Source of the DNA: JBAXAM01 sp964565935
Lineage (GTDB): Bacteria; Pseudomonadota; Gammaproteobacteria; UBA9339
Assembly (NCBI GenBank): GCA_964565935.1
Contig: CAZMGW010000019.1
Span: 1 to 20,292, forward strand
DNA: 20,292 nucleotides
Reading direction: 5' to 3'
Below the pieces are notes generated by a model, which made no database searches, was not told where the DNA came from, and saw only the letters and a program-made list of their open reading frames with translations. Position numbers and translations under genes: made by a program. Every line of letters begins with the position of its first letter. The stretch's first letter is position 1. Below, in pieces: positions 7,418 through 15,490 of the stretch.

Positions 7418-8497
7418 ATGATCTCACATCAAAAACTCATCATCGTTGGCTTGTCTGGTGGCGTAGATTCTGCTGTGACTGCCCTGCTATTGAAACAACA
7501 AAAGTATCATATCGAAGCGGTATTTATGCAAAACTGGGAGGAGCCAGATAACCAATACTGCTCCACCCCCCAAGATTTAACCGATGCTCAAGCCGTATGT
7601 GACGTCTTAAAAATAAAACTTCACACTGTGAATTTTGCTGCGGAGTATTGGCAAAAAGTCTTCCAATATGCTCTTGATGAATATGCGGCTTTCCGCACAC
7701 CAAACCCTGACGTGTTATGCAACAAAGAAATAAAATTTCGCGCTTTCTTAGATTACGCTAAATCACTTGGTGCAAGCGCAATTGCAACCGGGCACTATGC
7801 GCGCCTTATAACTCACAAGGGAAAAGAACACTTATTAAAAGGACTGGATCCAACCAAAGACCAAAGTTATTTTTTATATTTGCTCGACCAAGAACAACTT
7901 GCCGCAAGCATGTTCCCCATAGGCGAATTAACTAAAAAAGAAGTTCGAAAAATTGCCCAAGAAGCGCGTCTACCAAATTATGCCAAAAAAGACAGCACTG
8001 GCATTTGCTTTATAGGCGAACGCAAATTCAAAAACTTTTTGAGTGAATATTTGCTGGCCAAGCCAGGAAATATCGCCACCACAGACAATAAAATTATTGG
8101 ACGCCATGACGGCTTAATGTTCTATACCATAGGCCAACGCCAAGGATTAAATATTGGCGGCCAGAAAAATGCATCTGAGGCCCCATGGTACGTAGCCGCC
8201 AAAGAAATCAGAGACAATTTGTTGATTGTAACTCAAGATCGAAAACACCCTGCACTATCAGCCAACCATCTAATTTGCAATAAGGTGCATTGGATTTCAG
8301 GCACTGAACCGTCAATGCCCTTTGAGTGCAGCGCTAAAATCCGATATCGTCAACAAGAACAAAAATGTACCGTCAAAAAAGTTGACGATGGCAAATTAAT
8401 CGTCGACTTTTTTGCGCCTCAATGGGCAATCACTCCAGGCCAATCGGTAGTATTTTACAGCCAAGAAGAATGCCTGGGCGGTGGGATTATTGTGTAA
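7418..8497 (+). CDS. mnmA: tRNA-specific 2-thiouridylase MnmA
   Basis: ATP-dependent enzyme that puts sulfur on C2 of the wobble uridine (U34) of tRNA-Lys, -Glu and -Gln, receiving sulfur through the Tus relay and IscS in E. coli. The PP-loop SGGVDSAV is at residues 13-20. The catalytic cysteines are both present: Cys101 in NPDVLCNKEIKF and Cys197 in DSTGICFIGERKF. The segments ATGHYAR (123-129) and KDQSYFLYLL (148-157), and the C-terminal YTIGQRQGLNIGG with its beta-barrel domain, match the family. Total length, 359, is normal. A weak AGAGAT precedes the ATG. It converges on a membrane-protein gene, 45 bases between stops, with no obvious terminator. Confidence 0.97.
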   Translation: MISHQKLIIVGLSGGVDSAVTALLLKQQKYHIEAVFMQNWEEPDNQYCSTPQDLTDAQAVCDVLKIKLHTVNFAAEYWQKVFQYALDEYAAFRTPNPDVLCNKEIKFRAFLDYAKSLGASAIATGHYARLITHKGKEHLLKGLDPTKDQSYFLYLLDQEQLAASMFPIGELTKKEVRKIAQEARLPNYAKKDSTGICFIGERKFKNFLSEYLLAKPGNIATTDNKIIGRHDGLMFYTIGQRQGLNIGGQKNASEAPWYVAAKEIRDNLLIVTQDRKHPALSANHLICNKVHWISGTEPSMPFECSAKIRYRQQEQKCTVKKVDDGKLIVDFFAPQWAITPGQSVVFYSQEECLGGGIIV

Positions 8498-8542
8498 CAA
8501 ACCGCACGCAATACAAGGCACATACAAAACAAGCAATTAATC

Positions 8543-9262
8543 TTATAAAGACTCTCGAGCATGGTGGCGTAGCTTTAAGTCATTAAATTGCGTTAAAATA
8601 AAGACGTAAAGCAAGGGGTAAAAAAAGGTAAGCACTAGCATCATACCTCCCATAATCACATACCAATATCCTCGCGTTAAAGAAAATTGTATGCCCAAAC
8701 CCGTCAAAAAATTTAAAAATATAACAGGGTAAACTACTACAAAAGTACGCCACCAGTTACCCCAAACAAGCTTGCAACTACCCTTCAAAGCAGAAAAAAC
8801 ACCATGGTTATCAAACAAGATTAATGGCTGCACCATAATAAATAGCACAGACAGAAAAACCCCAGGTAAAACAAAGGCAATGACTCCTATTGCGCCAGCA
8901 AACAAAACAATCATCAAAGCAACAGTAATTTTAAAATATTTTTTCAAAACAAAAAGAAGTGAGCCCCTTAACGTTACATTTTGCCCCTCACTTATCACAT
9001 GAGTTTTATAAAAAATCAAAGCTCCCAAATATATCATTAACAATAAAGTGGTTACATGCGCAGAGACACATATCACATTAGCGGTGGTAATTTCATTAGC
9101 TTTAAATTGACACTGCTTATCACTTAAAAAAGCCATTACTATTGCAAGAACCCCCACCAGAGCAGCTATAGACCAAACGCGAGGTAAGACTTTACGATAT
9201 AGCCGAAAAGATGCAAGCCAAATTTCCTTTATAGTGCGTTGATTATTCACAAAATTATCCAC
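8543..9262 (-). CDS. Six-helix inner-membrane protein, paralog of the adjacent upstream gene
   Basis: About 239 residues with roughly six hydrophobic helices. The central motif FVLPGVFLSVLFIMVQPLIL, then FDNHGVFSALKGSCKLVWGN and WWRTF, is shared almost position by position with the neighbouring gene. The pattern resembles YciC/UPF0259 or the membrane domain associated with glycerophosphodiester phosphodiesterases, but I cannot assign a function. Start choice: the longest frame begins at a TTG (9283) without ribosome-binding site. A GTG at 9262 follows GGAGG by 4 bases and aligns the N-terminus (IKEIW against IKDIW) with the paralog. A nearby ATG at 9273 is out of frame. The gene follows its paralog closely and is probably cotranscribed with it. 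Confidence 0.75.
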   Translation of the reverse strand: MDNFVNNQRTIKEIWLASFRLYRKVLPRVWSIAALVGVLAIVMAFLSDKQCQFKANEITTANVICVSAHVTTLLLMIYLGALIFYKTHVISEGQNVTLRGSLLFVLKKYFKITVALMIVLFAGAIGVIAFVLPGVFLSVLFIMVQPLILFDNHGVFSALKGSCKLVWGNWWRTFVVVYPVIFLNFLTGLGIQFSLTRGYWYVIMGGMMLVLTFFYPLLYVFILTQFNDLKLRHHARESL

Positions 9263-9297
9263 AAAACCTCCATTAATATTCAATAAAAATTTTTTGT

Positions 9298-10038
9298 CTA
9301 CGATACAATCGCTTCTGCAAGCAACGCCTTGTGTTTATTAATATAACGTAACTTTAAGCACCTAAATTGAACCAAAACAGCAGCTCCGAGTAACGGCAAA
9401 AATAGCATTGTCACTAGCATATTAGCACCCATTATTACATACCAAGCGGTGCCACGTATCACAGCAAATTGCACGGCAAACCCCAGCAAATAATTAATAA
9501 ACATTACTGGAAAAATCACCGCACAGGTACGCCACCAATTACCCCAAACCAGCCCACAACTATCCCTTAAAGCAGAAAAACTATCTTTGTTATCAAACAG
9601 GATAAGTGGTTGCAACATAAAAAATGCTATCGTTAAATAAATCCCAGGAACAACAAACAAACCTGTACCCAACACACCTAAAAAAGACGCGAGAAAAACA
9701 CCAATAACAATCGTAGAATACTTTTTATTGACAAAAGAAAGCGAAGTCATCAATGCCCCACCCTGCACTTCATCGATTGCATTGGCCCTGTGCAAAATCA
9801 CCGCCATCAGATAAATATTAAGGAACACTATGATTAGATTTACAACAACACATACGACGTTACCAACAATGGGGATGTTGGTTTTACATAAATAAAATAG
9901 GCTAAGAAACAACGAAACATTAACAAGCGCTCCTACAATACCCCCTAAAAACCAAACACCGGAAAAAACTTTGCAATATAAACGCAGTAAGGCAGCCCAT
10001 ATGTCCTTTATACCTAAGGGGTAGTCCAAAATTGGCAT
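9298..10038 (-). CDS. Six-helix inner-membrane protein, paralog of the adjacent downstream gene
   Basis: 246 residues, about six hydrophobic helices, no signal peptide. It begins MPILDYPLGIKDIWAALLRL and shares with its neighbour the segment LFVVPGIYLTIAFFMLQPLI, then LFDNKDSFSALRDSCGLVWG, NWWRT, and the YVIMG helix near the C-terminus. The frame can be extended to a TTG at 10053, but the ATG at 10038 is preceded by GGGAGGA at the right distance and gives the start used here. It is divergent from mfd, whose ATG is only 56 bases away. YciC/UPF0259-like or GPDPase-membrane-domain-like folds are candidates only. The two genes look like a tandem duplication. Confidence 0.8.
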   Translation of the reverse strand: MPILDYPLGIKDIWAALLRLYCKVFSGVWFLGGIVGALVNVSLFLSLFYLCKTNIPIVGNVVCVVVNLIIVFLNIYLMAVILHRANAIDEVQGGALMTSLSFVNKKYSTIVIGVFLASFLGVLGTGLFVVPGIYLTIAFFMLQPLILFDNKDSFSALRDSCGLVWGNWWRTCAVIFPVMFINYLLGFAVQFAVIRGTAWYVIMGANMLVTMLFLPLLGAAVLVQFRCLKLRYINKHKALLAEAIVS

Positions 10039-10094
10039 CACAATTCCTCCCAAAAAATTGCTTACTACAAATATATAGATTACGATTCAAGGGT

Positions 10095-13000
10095 ATGTCA
10101 CAAAAACTAGAGCAATTCTACCATAAACTACCCACAAAAAAAGCAGAAAAAATGCACTGGCAAAACCTGCATGGTGGCGCAGCTGGACTGGCCATTGCTT
10201 GCGCTGCTACTACTCAACCCCTGATAGCTATTACACCAGACATTCTTACAACCGCCAGATTAGAACAAGAGTTAGAGTTTTACCTTGGCAAAGAAAGCCA
10301 AACACCGGTTTTAGTCTTTCCTGACTGGGAAACACTGCCCTATGACCACTTTTCACCCCATGAAGATATTATCTCCCAAAGGTTACTTTCTCTTTATCAA
10401 ATGCCTTCTTTAAAATCTGGGATTATTCTGATTGCTGCGACTACGTTAGCTTATCGCCTACCCCCTAAAAATTACGTCGAAGCCAATAGCTTTGTTTTAG
10501 AAGCCAACGAGGATTTCAACCTCAACCAATTCCGCCTCCGCCTAGAAACCCATGGCTACGTTTGCGTTTCAAAAGTAATGGAGCATGGGGAGTTTGCCGT
10601 TCGCGGTTCAATAATCGATCTTTTCCCCATTGGAAGTAAAACGCCTTTCCGAATTGACCTTCTAGACACAAAAGTTGACAGTATCCGTATTTTTGACCCA
10701 GATACCCAGCGCTCTGCTAACAAAATAGATAAAATTAAAATCCTTCCGGCGAAAGAACACCCATTAAACGACGAAGCGGTCAGTCGTTTTCGTCAATCCT
10801 GGAGATCAAAATTCAGCGGTGACCCATTAAATTGCCCAATTTATCAAAGCACTATTAACCACGAAAATCACCCTGGGATCGAGTATTATTTACCTCTATT
10901 TTTTGAAAAAACCGCATCGCTGTTTGATTACTTACCACCAAATCCTATTATCATACGAATTGGGGATGGCGAAAAAATAATGCAAAATTTTTGGCATGAA
11001 ATAAATGAGCGTTATGAACAATTGCGTCATGATCAAACTCATCCTTTGCTTGCTCCAATTGATCTTTTTATTCCTGTAGATCAAATTTTTGCGTACCAAA
11101 ATGAATTTCCTCAAGTTTTAATAAACCCGGAAAACTATAAAGAAAAAATCAACAAAAACATCGCATCATTTTATTTTCAAACAAAAAAACTTCCAGACCT
11201 TTCAATAGACAACAAAGCTAAAAACCCTTTAGTAAAGTTGCAAACCTTAATCGAAAGCCATCCAGATGCACGCGTTCTTTTGGTCGCCGAATCGGCCGGA
11301 CGACGCGAGGCGCTGCTCGACTTACTACGAACCATAAACCTTACCCCAACCACAGTCGAATCCTGGCAACAATTTCTTAACGATTCTAGCAAAATCGCAA
11401 TTACGGTTGCGTTAGTCGAACAACCGCTGCACTTGCTGGCAGAAAACGACGATTCAGAAATTTTAGTTATCACTGAAATACAACTTTTTGGCGAACAAGC
11501 AATTCAATATCGCCCCAGCAAAGCGCAAACGCAAAACCCTCAAGCAATAATTCGCGATCTCACAGAGCTGCAAATTGGCGCGCCAGTAGTTCATATCGAC
11601 CACGGCATTGGGTGCTACTTGGGGCTACAAAAACTACCGATTAACGGTTATGAAAGTGAATTTTTGGTGCTGGAATATGCCGATCATGCCAAACTTTACG
11701 TGCCAGTTGCTTCAATTAATTTGATCAGCCGTTATACGGGAATAAGCGCAGAAAGTGCACCACTCAGCCATCTGGGCTCAAAACAATGGGAAAAAACCAA
11801 GCGTGAAGCTAAAGTAAAAATTCACGACGTTGCGGTAGAACTGCTAGAAATTCACGCTCGCCGCCTTAAGTCACGTGGTTTTGCTTTTGCCAAACCCAAT
11901 ACCGATTATGAACGTTTTGCTGCTGCCTTCCCCTTCATCGAAACTCCTGATCAAAAAAACGCAATCAATGACGTGATTACCAACATGCTGGTAGAACGTC
12001 CGATGGATCGCTTAATTTGCGGCGACGTTGGCTTTGGCAAAACTGAAGTAGCAATGCGCGCGGCCTTTCTTGCAGTACAAAGCGGTAAACAAGCGGCCAT
12101 TCTTACCCCAACCACCCTGCTGGCGCAACAACACTTCACCAACTTCCAAGACCGTTTTGCTGACTGGCCAATTAACATTGCACTATTTTCTCGCTTTAGT
12201 TCTGCAAAAGATCAAAAAAATACTGTCGATGCTCTCGCATCTGGAAAAATCGATATTGTCATTGGCACCCATAAATTACTCCAAAAAAATGTAAAATTTA
12301 AAAATCTCGGGCTGCTAATTATTGACGAAGAGCATCGGTTCGGCGTAAAACAAAAAGAACACATTAAACAAATTGCACCCCATATTGATATTTTAACTTT
12401 AACCGCCACCCCAATCCCACGCACGCTCAACATGGCGTTTGCAAATATTCGTGATTTTTCAATCATTTCAACCCCTCCGGCAAAACGTCTGGCAATCAAA
12501 ACCTTTGTCCATGAACGAAGCAATTATTTAATTAAAGAGGCTGTTTCGCGCGAAATATTGCGTGGCGGCCAGGTCTATTTTCTGCATAACGACCTTGCTA
12601 CGATCGAAAGAACCGCACGCGAGCTGCAACAGCTAATACCAACTGCACGGATTGCAATTGCCCATGGTCAAATGCGCAAACAAATGCTGGAGCAGGTTAT
12701 GCGCGACTTTTATCATTTACAAACAAATGTCTTGGTGTGTTCAACAATTATTGAATCCGGACTTGATGTCCCAACGGCAAATACTATTATTATCGATCGC
12801 GCGGATCGTTTTGGCTTGGCACAATTGCACCAATTGCGCGGCCGGGTTGGCCGATCGCATCACCAAGCGTATGCCTATTTAATTACGCCACCACCCCCTC
12901 TTTTAACTCCAGATGCCAAAAAGCGCCTGGACGCAATCACTTCCATGGAGGATCTTGGCGCCGGTTTTGTCCTCGCCACTCATGATTTAGAAATTCGCGG

Positions 13001-13577
13001 CGCGGGTGAGTTGCTTGGCGAAAATCAGAGCGGTGCAATTCACAGCATTGGTTTTAGTCTTTACATGGAGATGCTTGAAGAAGCAGTTGAAGCGCTTAAA
13101 AGCGGCAAAGAAACTGATCTTGAAGGGGAGACAAAACCAAGCATCGAAGTTGACCTGCAAATCCCTGCTCTAATTCCTGATAAATATATTAATGACATGA
13201 GTTTGAGATTGGTTTTATACAAGCGTATCGCTGGCGCCAAAAACAATAATGAATTGAATGAATTACAAGTCGAAATGATTGACCGATTTGGCCTACTGCC
13301 TGAGTTTACGAAAAATTTATTCAAAATTGCCGAATTAAAACTAAAAGCGCAGAAGCTGGGAATAGTAAAAATCACGATCGGCCCAAGCGGCAAAGGCAAC
13401 ATGGAATTTTCTGCCAAACCAAATATTGATCCTAAAGCCGTGCTTCAGCTAATCCAACAACAATCAGATAGTTACAAATTAAAAGGGCCGAGCAAGATGG
13501 AGTTTATGGTCAAGCCGGGTGTTGCCAGAATAGATTTTCTGACCCATTTACTAGATAAACTTGCTAGATGGAGTTGA
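10095..13577 (+). CDS. mfd: Transcription-repair coupling factor Mfd
   Basis: DNA translocase that removes RNA polymerase stalled at lesions and recruits UvrA/UvrB. With the ATG at 10095 it has 1160 residues, close to the E. coli 1148. A UvrB-like N-terminal region includes PDWETLPYDHFSPHEDIIS. The RNA-polymerase-interacting domain is at about 485-550 (GAPVVHIDHGIGCYLGLQKL). The translocase core has Walker A GDVGFGKTE (about 643-651), IIDEEHRFG (about 741-749), LTATPIPRTLN, STIIESGLDVP and QLRGRVGRS. A TRCF C-terminal domain covers about 990-1160. The open frame extends upstream to a TTG at 10032, but that runs into the divergent promoter region; MSQKLEQF is the likely start, although only GGG abuts it as ribosome-binding site. 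Its end overlaps a decayed gene on the other strand. Confidence 0.97.
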   Translation: MSQKLEQFYHKLPTKKAEKMHWQNLHGGAAGLAIACAATTQPLIAITPDILTTARLEQELEFYLGKESQTPVLVFPDWETLPYDHFSPHEDIISQRLLSLYQMPSLKSGIILIAATTLAYRLPPKNYVEANSFVLEANEDFNLNQFRLRLETHGYVCVSKVMEHGEFAVRGSIIDLFPIGSKTPFRIDLLDTKVDSIRIFDPDTQRSANKIDKIKILPAKEHPLNDEAVSRFRQSWRSKFSGDPLNCPIYQSTINHENHPGIEYYLPLFFEKTASLFDYLPPNPIIIRIGDGEKIMQNFWHEINERYEQLRHDQTHPLLAPIDLFIPVDQIFAYQNEFPQVLINPENYKEKINKNIASFYFQTKKLPDLSIDNKAKNPLVKLQTLIESHPDARVLLVAESAGRREALLDLLRTINLTPTTVESWQQFLNDSSKIAITVALVEQPLHLLAENDDSEILVITEIQLFGEQAIQYRPSKAQTQNPQAIIRDLTELQIGAPVVHIDHGIGCYLGLQKLPINGYESEFLVLEYADHAKLYVPVASINLISRYTGISAESAPLSHLGSKQWEKTKREAKVKIHDVAVELLEIHARRLKSRGFAFAKPNTDYERFAAAFPFIETPDQKNAINDVITNMLVERPMDRLICGDVGFGKTEVAMRAAFLAVQSGKQAAILTPTTLLAQQHFTNFQDRFADWPINIALFSRFSSAKDQKNTVDALASGKIDIVIGTHKLLQKNVKFKNLGLLIIDEEHRFGVKQKEHIKQIAPHIDILTLTATPIPRTLNMAFANIRDFSIISTPPAKRLAIKTFVHERSNYLIKEAVSREILRGGQVYFLHNDLATIERTARELQQLIPTARIAIAHGQMRKQMLEQVMRDFYHLQTNVLVCSTIIESGLDVPTANTIIIDRADRFGLAQLHQLRGRVGRSHHQAYAYLITPPPPLLTPDAKKRLDAITSMEDLGAGFVLATHDLEIRGAGELLGENQSGAIHSIGFSLYMEMLEEAVEALKSGKETDLEGETKPSIEVDLQIPALIPDKYINDMSLRLVLYKRIAGAKNNNELNELQVEMIDRFGLLPEFTKNLFKIAELKLKAQKLGIVKITIGPSGKGNMEFSAKPNIDPKAVLQLIQQQSDSYKLKGPSKMEFMVKPGVARIDFLTHLLDKLARWS

Positions 13578-14047
13578 TCTTAAAAACCCATTTTTAAATC
13601 TTTGACCATAAGAAACTATCTTGGTTTTGCTATCAATGTAAGTTCGATACTCAGTACCATCGGCGCCGTACGCTCCTCTTATCGCCACCAGTTGCTCACC
13701 GTTTAAACAAAACCGATCTTGATCGGTAAAATCAACGCCATGAATTAAACCGTTTTGCGTTTTGTTGCTGCGCATCTGGTGATTGCTGTTAGTCCTTCCA
13801 AAGAAAAACCCATGCCAAGCAGCCCATTGCGCGTGTTGCTGCTTGAACTGTCATAAGCAATCGATAGCGCAGGAGCCATATTGGCCGTGCCGGGAGGAAC
13901 ATCGATTGGGATTGAATAATGAGCTTGGCCGGTTGGTGTGACATTAAAATCACCTTTTAAGCTTCCGACATCCAAAGCACTCAAAGCAACATTAGGGACA
14001 ATAAAAAACAGAAGGGCAATAAAACTAAAATGGCGACATTTGATCAA
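13551..14047 (-). pseudogene. SpvB/Rhs-type secreted protein, N-terminal remnant, frameshifted and truncated
   Basis: A TTG start at 14047, 5 bases after GGAGG, opens a frame with a clear signal peptide (HFSFIALLFFIVPNVALS) and then the N-terminal SpvB/insecticidal-toxin-B signature: GDFNVTPTGQAHYSIPIDVP, GTANMAPALSIAYDS and GLLGMGFSLEGLTAITRC. The frame then runs out of register into a stop. The continuation NGLIHGVDFTDQDRFCLNGE is in another frame, starting about 13765. The two rejoin if one A is restored in the A4 run at 13760-13763. Homology stops after KIVSYGQ (about 13600), and the frame ends inside the 3' end of mfd. Family members are normally many hundreds of residues, so only a short N-terminal stub survives. 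Non-functional as read. Confidence 0.8.
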
Positions 14048-14059
14048 GCAAACCTCCAA

Positions 14060-14366
14060 ATAGAATACTTGGATTATCTTTGGCCGTATTGTAGCGCGTT
14101 AAATTTTGGTGTATATAAAAATTTGTTTTTGGTGGTTAAACCAAGATTAGCCTTAAAATAGCTGAATAGCTAAAAATATGTAGCAAAAAACCCCTACTCT
14201 CAAATTAAAAATCCTGGACAAATTTAATAACGCTTTGTATATTGTGGTAATAATTCATGGGTAGATGGTATTATTCTCTGCACAAATTTGCTGGGAACTG
14301 CCTGATAGCATCAGGCTTTAGCCCGCGACTACCGGTAAAAAGTCTTTGCTGAACAAATTTTTATTC
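14060..14366. other. Gene-free stretch between the SpvB-like remnant and the tRNA
   Basis: No coding region is supported. It holds an extended -10-like TGGTATTAT at 14266-14274 facing the tRNA and a perfect 7-bp hairpin GCCTGAT-AGC-ATCAGGC at 14300-14316. A small TAGCT/AGCTA stem lies at 14159-14172. The motif ACAAATTT occurs twice (about 14282 and 14353). A leader or a small structured RNA upstream of the tRNA is possible, but I recognise no known RNA family. Confidence 0.4.
14266..14274 (+). promoter_or_regulatory. Candidate extended -10 promoter for the tRNA-pfk transcript
   Basis: TGG followed by TATTAT makes an extended -10 element. TTGTGG upstream is 21 bp away, too far for a normal -35. 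Transcription from here would give a leader of roughly 85 bases before the tRNA, containing the 14300-14316 hairpin. Weak evidence. Confidence 0.25.
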
Positions 14367-14443
14367 GGGCTCATAGCTCAGCTGGTTAGAGCAGTGGACT
14401 CATAATCCATTGGTCCTAGGTTCAAGTCCTAGTGGGCCCACCA
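14367..14443 (+). tRNA. tRNA with CAU anticodon, probably tRNA-Ile2 (lysidine-modified)
   Basis: A complete 77-base cloverleaf: acceptor GGGCTCA with TGGGCCC, D-arm GCTC/GAGC, anticodon stem GTGGA/TCCAT around loop CTCATAA (anticodon CAT), T-arm CTAGG-TTCAAGT-CCTAG, and an encoded CCA end. CAU anticodons serve initiator Met, elongator Met, or Ile2. The initiator is excluded by the paired first base and the anticodon stem. The TTGGTC variable region and the GGTTCAAGTCC T-arm resemble gammaproteobacterial tRNA-Ile2, whose C34 is changed to lysidine by TilS. Elongator Met is the alternative. Confidence 0.9.
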
Positions 14444-14491
14444 AATATAGCATCACCGTAGGCTGTTACCGAGTTACTAGGAGTAATTATA

Positions 14492-15490
14492 ATGGCTATC
14501 CGTAAACAAAGTCATACCCATCAAAAAATCTTGATACTGTCTTCTGGCGGCGATTCACCTGGCATGAACGCTGCAATACGAGCGGTGGTGCGATCAGGCA
14601 ATTATCACGGATTTGAAACCTATGCTTGCCATGACGGCTATCAGGGCCTAATAGAACAAGAAATCTTTACCATGAACCCAAGTGATGTAGCCGGTTGCAT
14701 TCAGCGTGGTGGCACAATCTTGCGCTCTGGGCGCTCAAAAGAATTTCACAAAAAAGAAACCCGAGATAAAGTTCGTGCATTTTTAAAACGGAAAAATGTT
14801 GAATATCTGATAGCAATTGGCGGTGATGGCACCTACCGTGGCGCCACCCTACTCCAAGACGAAGGCGGTCCCAAAACCATCGGCATCCCAGGAACCATCG
14901 ATAATGACATAGTGGGCACGGATTATACGATTGGCTACGATACCGCACGCAACACCGCCGTTAACGCCATCGACAAAATTCGTGATACTTCAGCAAGCAG
15001 CGGCTTATACTTTCTTGTTGAAACCATGGGACGTCACTCTGGATTTTTAGCCGTTGATGTTGGACTTGCTGGTGGAGCTGAGTTTATTTTGACGCCAGAA
15101 TTCCCAATAACAATTCCTACTTTAGCTAAACGCATCATGGCTCCCAAACGCAAAAAACAAAGTTTAATTATTGTGGTATCTGAATCTGACAGCCCTGGAC
15201 GCAGTTTTCATATAGCTCAAGCATTAAAATTATTAACCCCAAAATTCGATTATCGCGTTTGCGTTCTAGGCCACATTCAACGCGGCGGGTCACCAACCAC
15301 AATGGATCGCATTACCGCTTCAATTATGGGTGATATGGCAATTAAAGGCCTGATGGCTGGAAAATCAAAATGTATGACTGCGATGCAAAGCGGCAAATAT
15401 TTACTAATGCCCTTCCCCGACCCCAACGCTCCTTCAAGATGCCTCGGTAACGAGGATTTGATCAAACTAAATTCGGTACTAGCCACTTAG
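14492..15490 (+). CDS. pfkA: ATP-dependent 6-phosphofructokinase
   Basis: Committing step of glycolysis, phosphorylating fructose 6-phosphate to the 1,6-bisphosphate. The 332 residues carry the group-A fold: SSGGDSPGMNAAIRAVVRSG at 17-36, GGDGTYRGA at 110-118, GIPGTIDNDI at 131-140 with catalytic Asp137, substrate-binding MGRHSG at 179-184 and HIQRGGSP at 261-268. Gly113 and Gly134 are at the two positions that are Asp and Lys in pyrophosphate-dependent enzymes, so ATP is the expected donor. AGGAG lies about 8 bases before the ATG. The gene starts 48 bases after the tRNA and is probably on the same transcript. Its stop lies within the last codons of the opposing RND gene, a 12-bp overlap. Confidence 0.95.
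   Translation: MAIRKQSHTHQKILILSSGGDSPGMNAAIRAVVRSGNYHGFETYACHDGYQGLIEQEIFTMNPSDVAGCIQRGGTILRSGRSKEFHKKETRDKVRAFLKRKNVEYLIAIGGDGTYRGATLLQDEGGPKTIGIPGTIDNDIVGTDYTIGYDTARNTAVNAIDKIRDTSASSGLYFLVETMGRHSGFLAVDVGLAGGAEFILTPEFPITIPTLAKRIMAPKRKKQSLIIVVSESDSPGRSFHIAQALKLLTPKFDYRVCVLGHIQRGGSPTTMDRITASIMGDMAIKGLMAGKSKCMTAMQSGKYLLMPFPDPNAPSRCLGNEDLIKLNSVLAT

Noticed and set aside
7369..7551. Short plus-strand frame overlapping the start of mnmA
   Set aside because: It overlaps the conserved P-loop region of mnmA in another frame and has no recognisable features; it is a shadow.
12212..12523. Minus-strand frame of about 103 codons inside mfd
   Set aside because: Antisense to the strongly conserved Mfd translocase motifs, with low-complexity composition typical of shadow frames.
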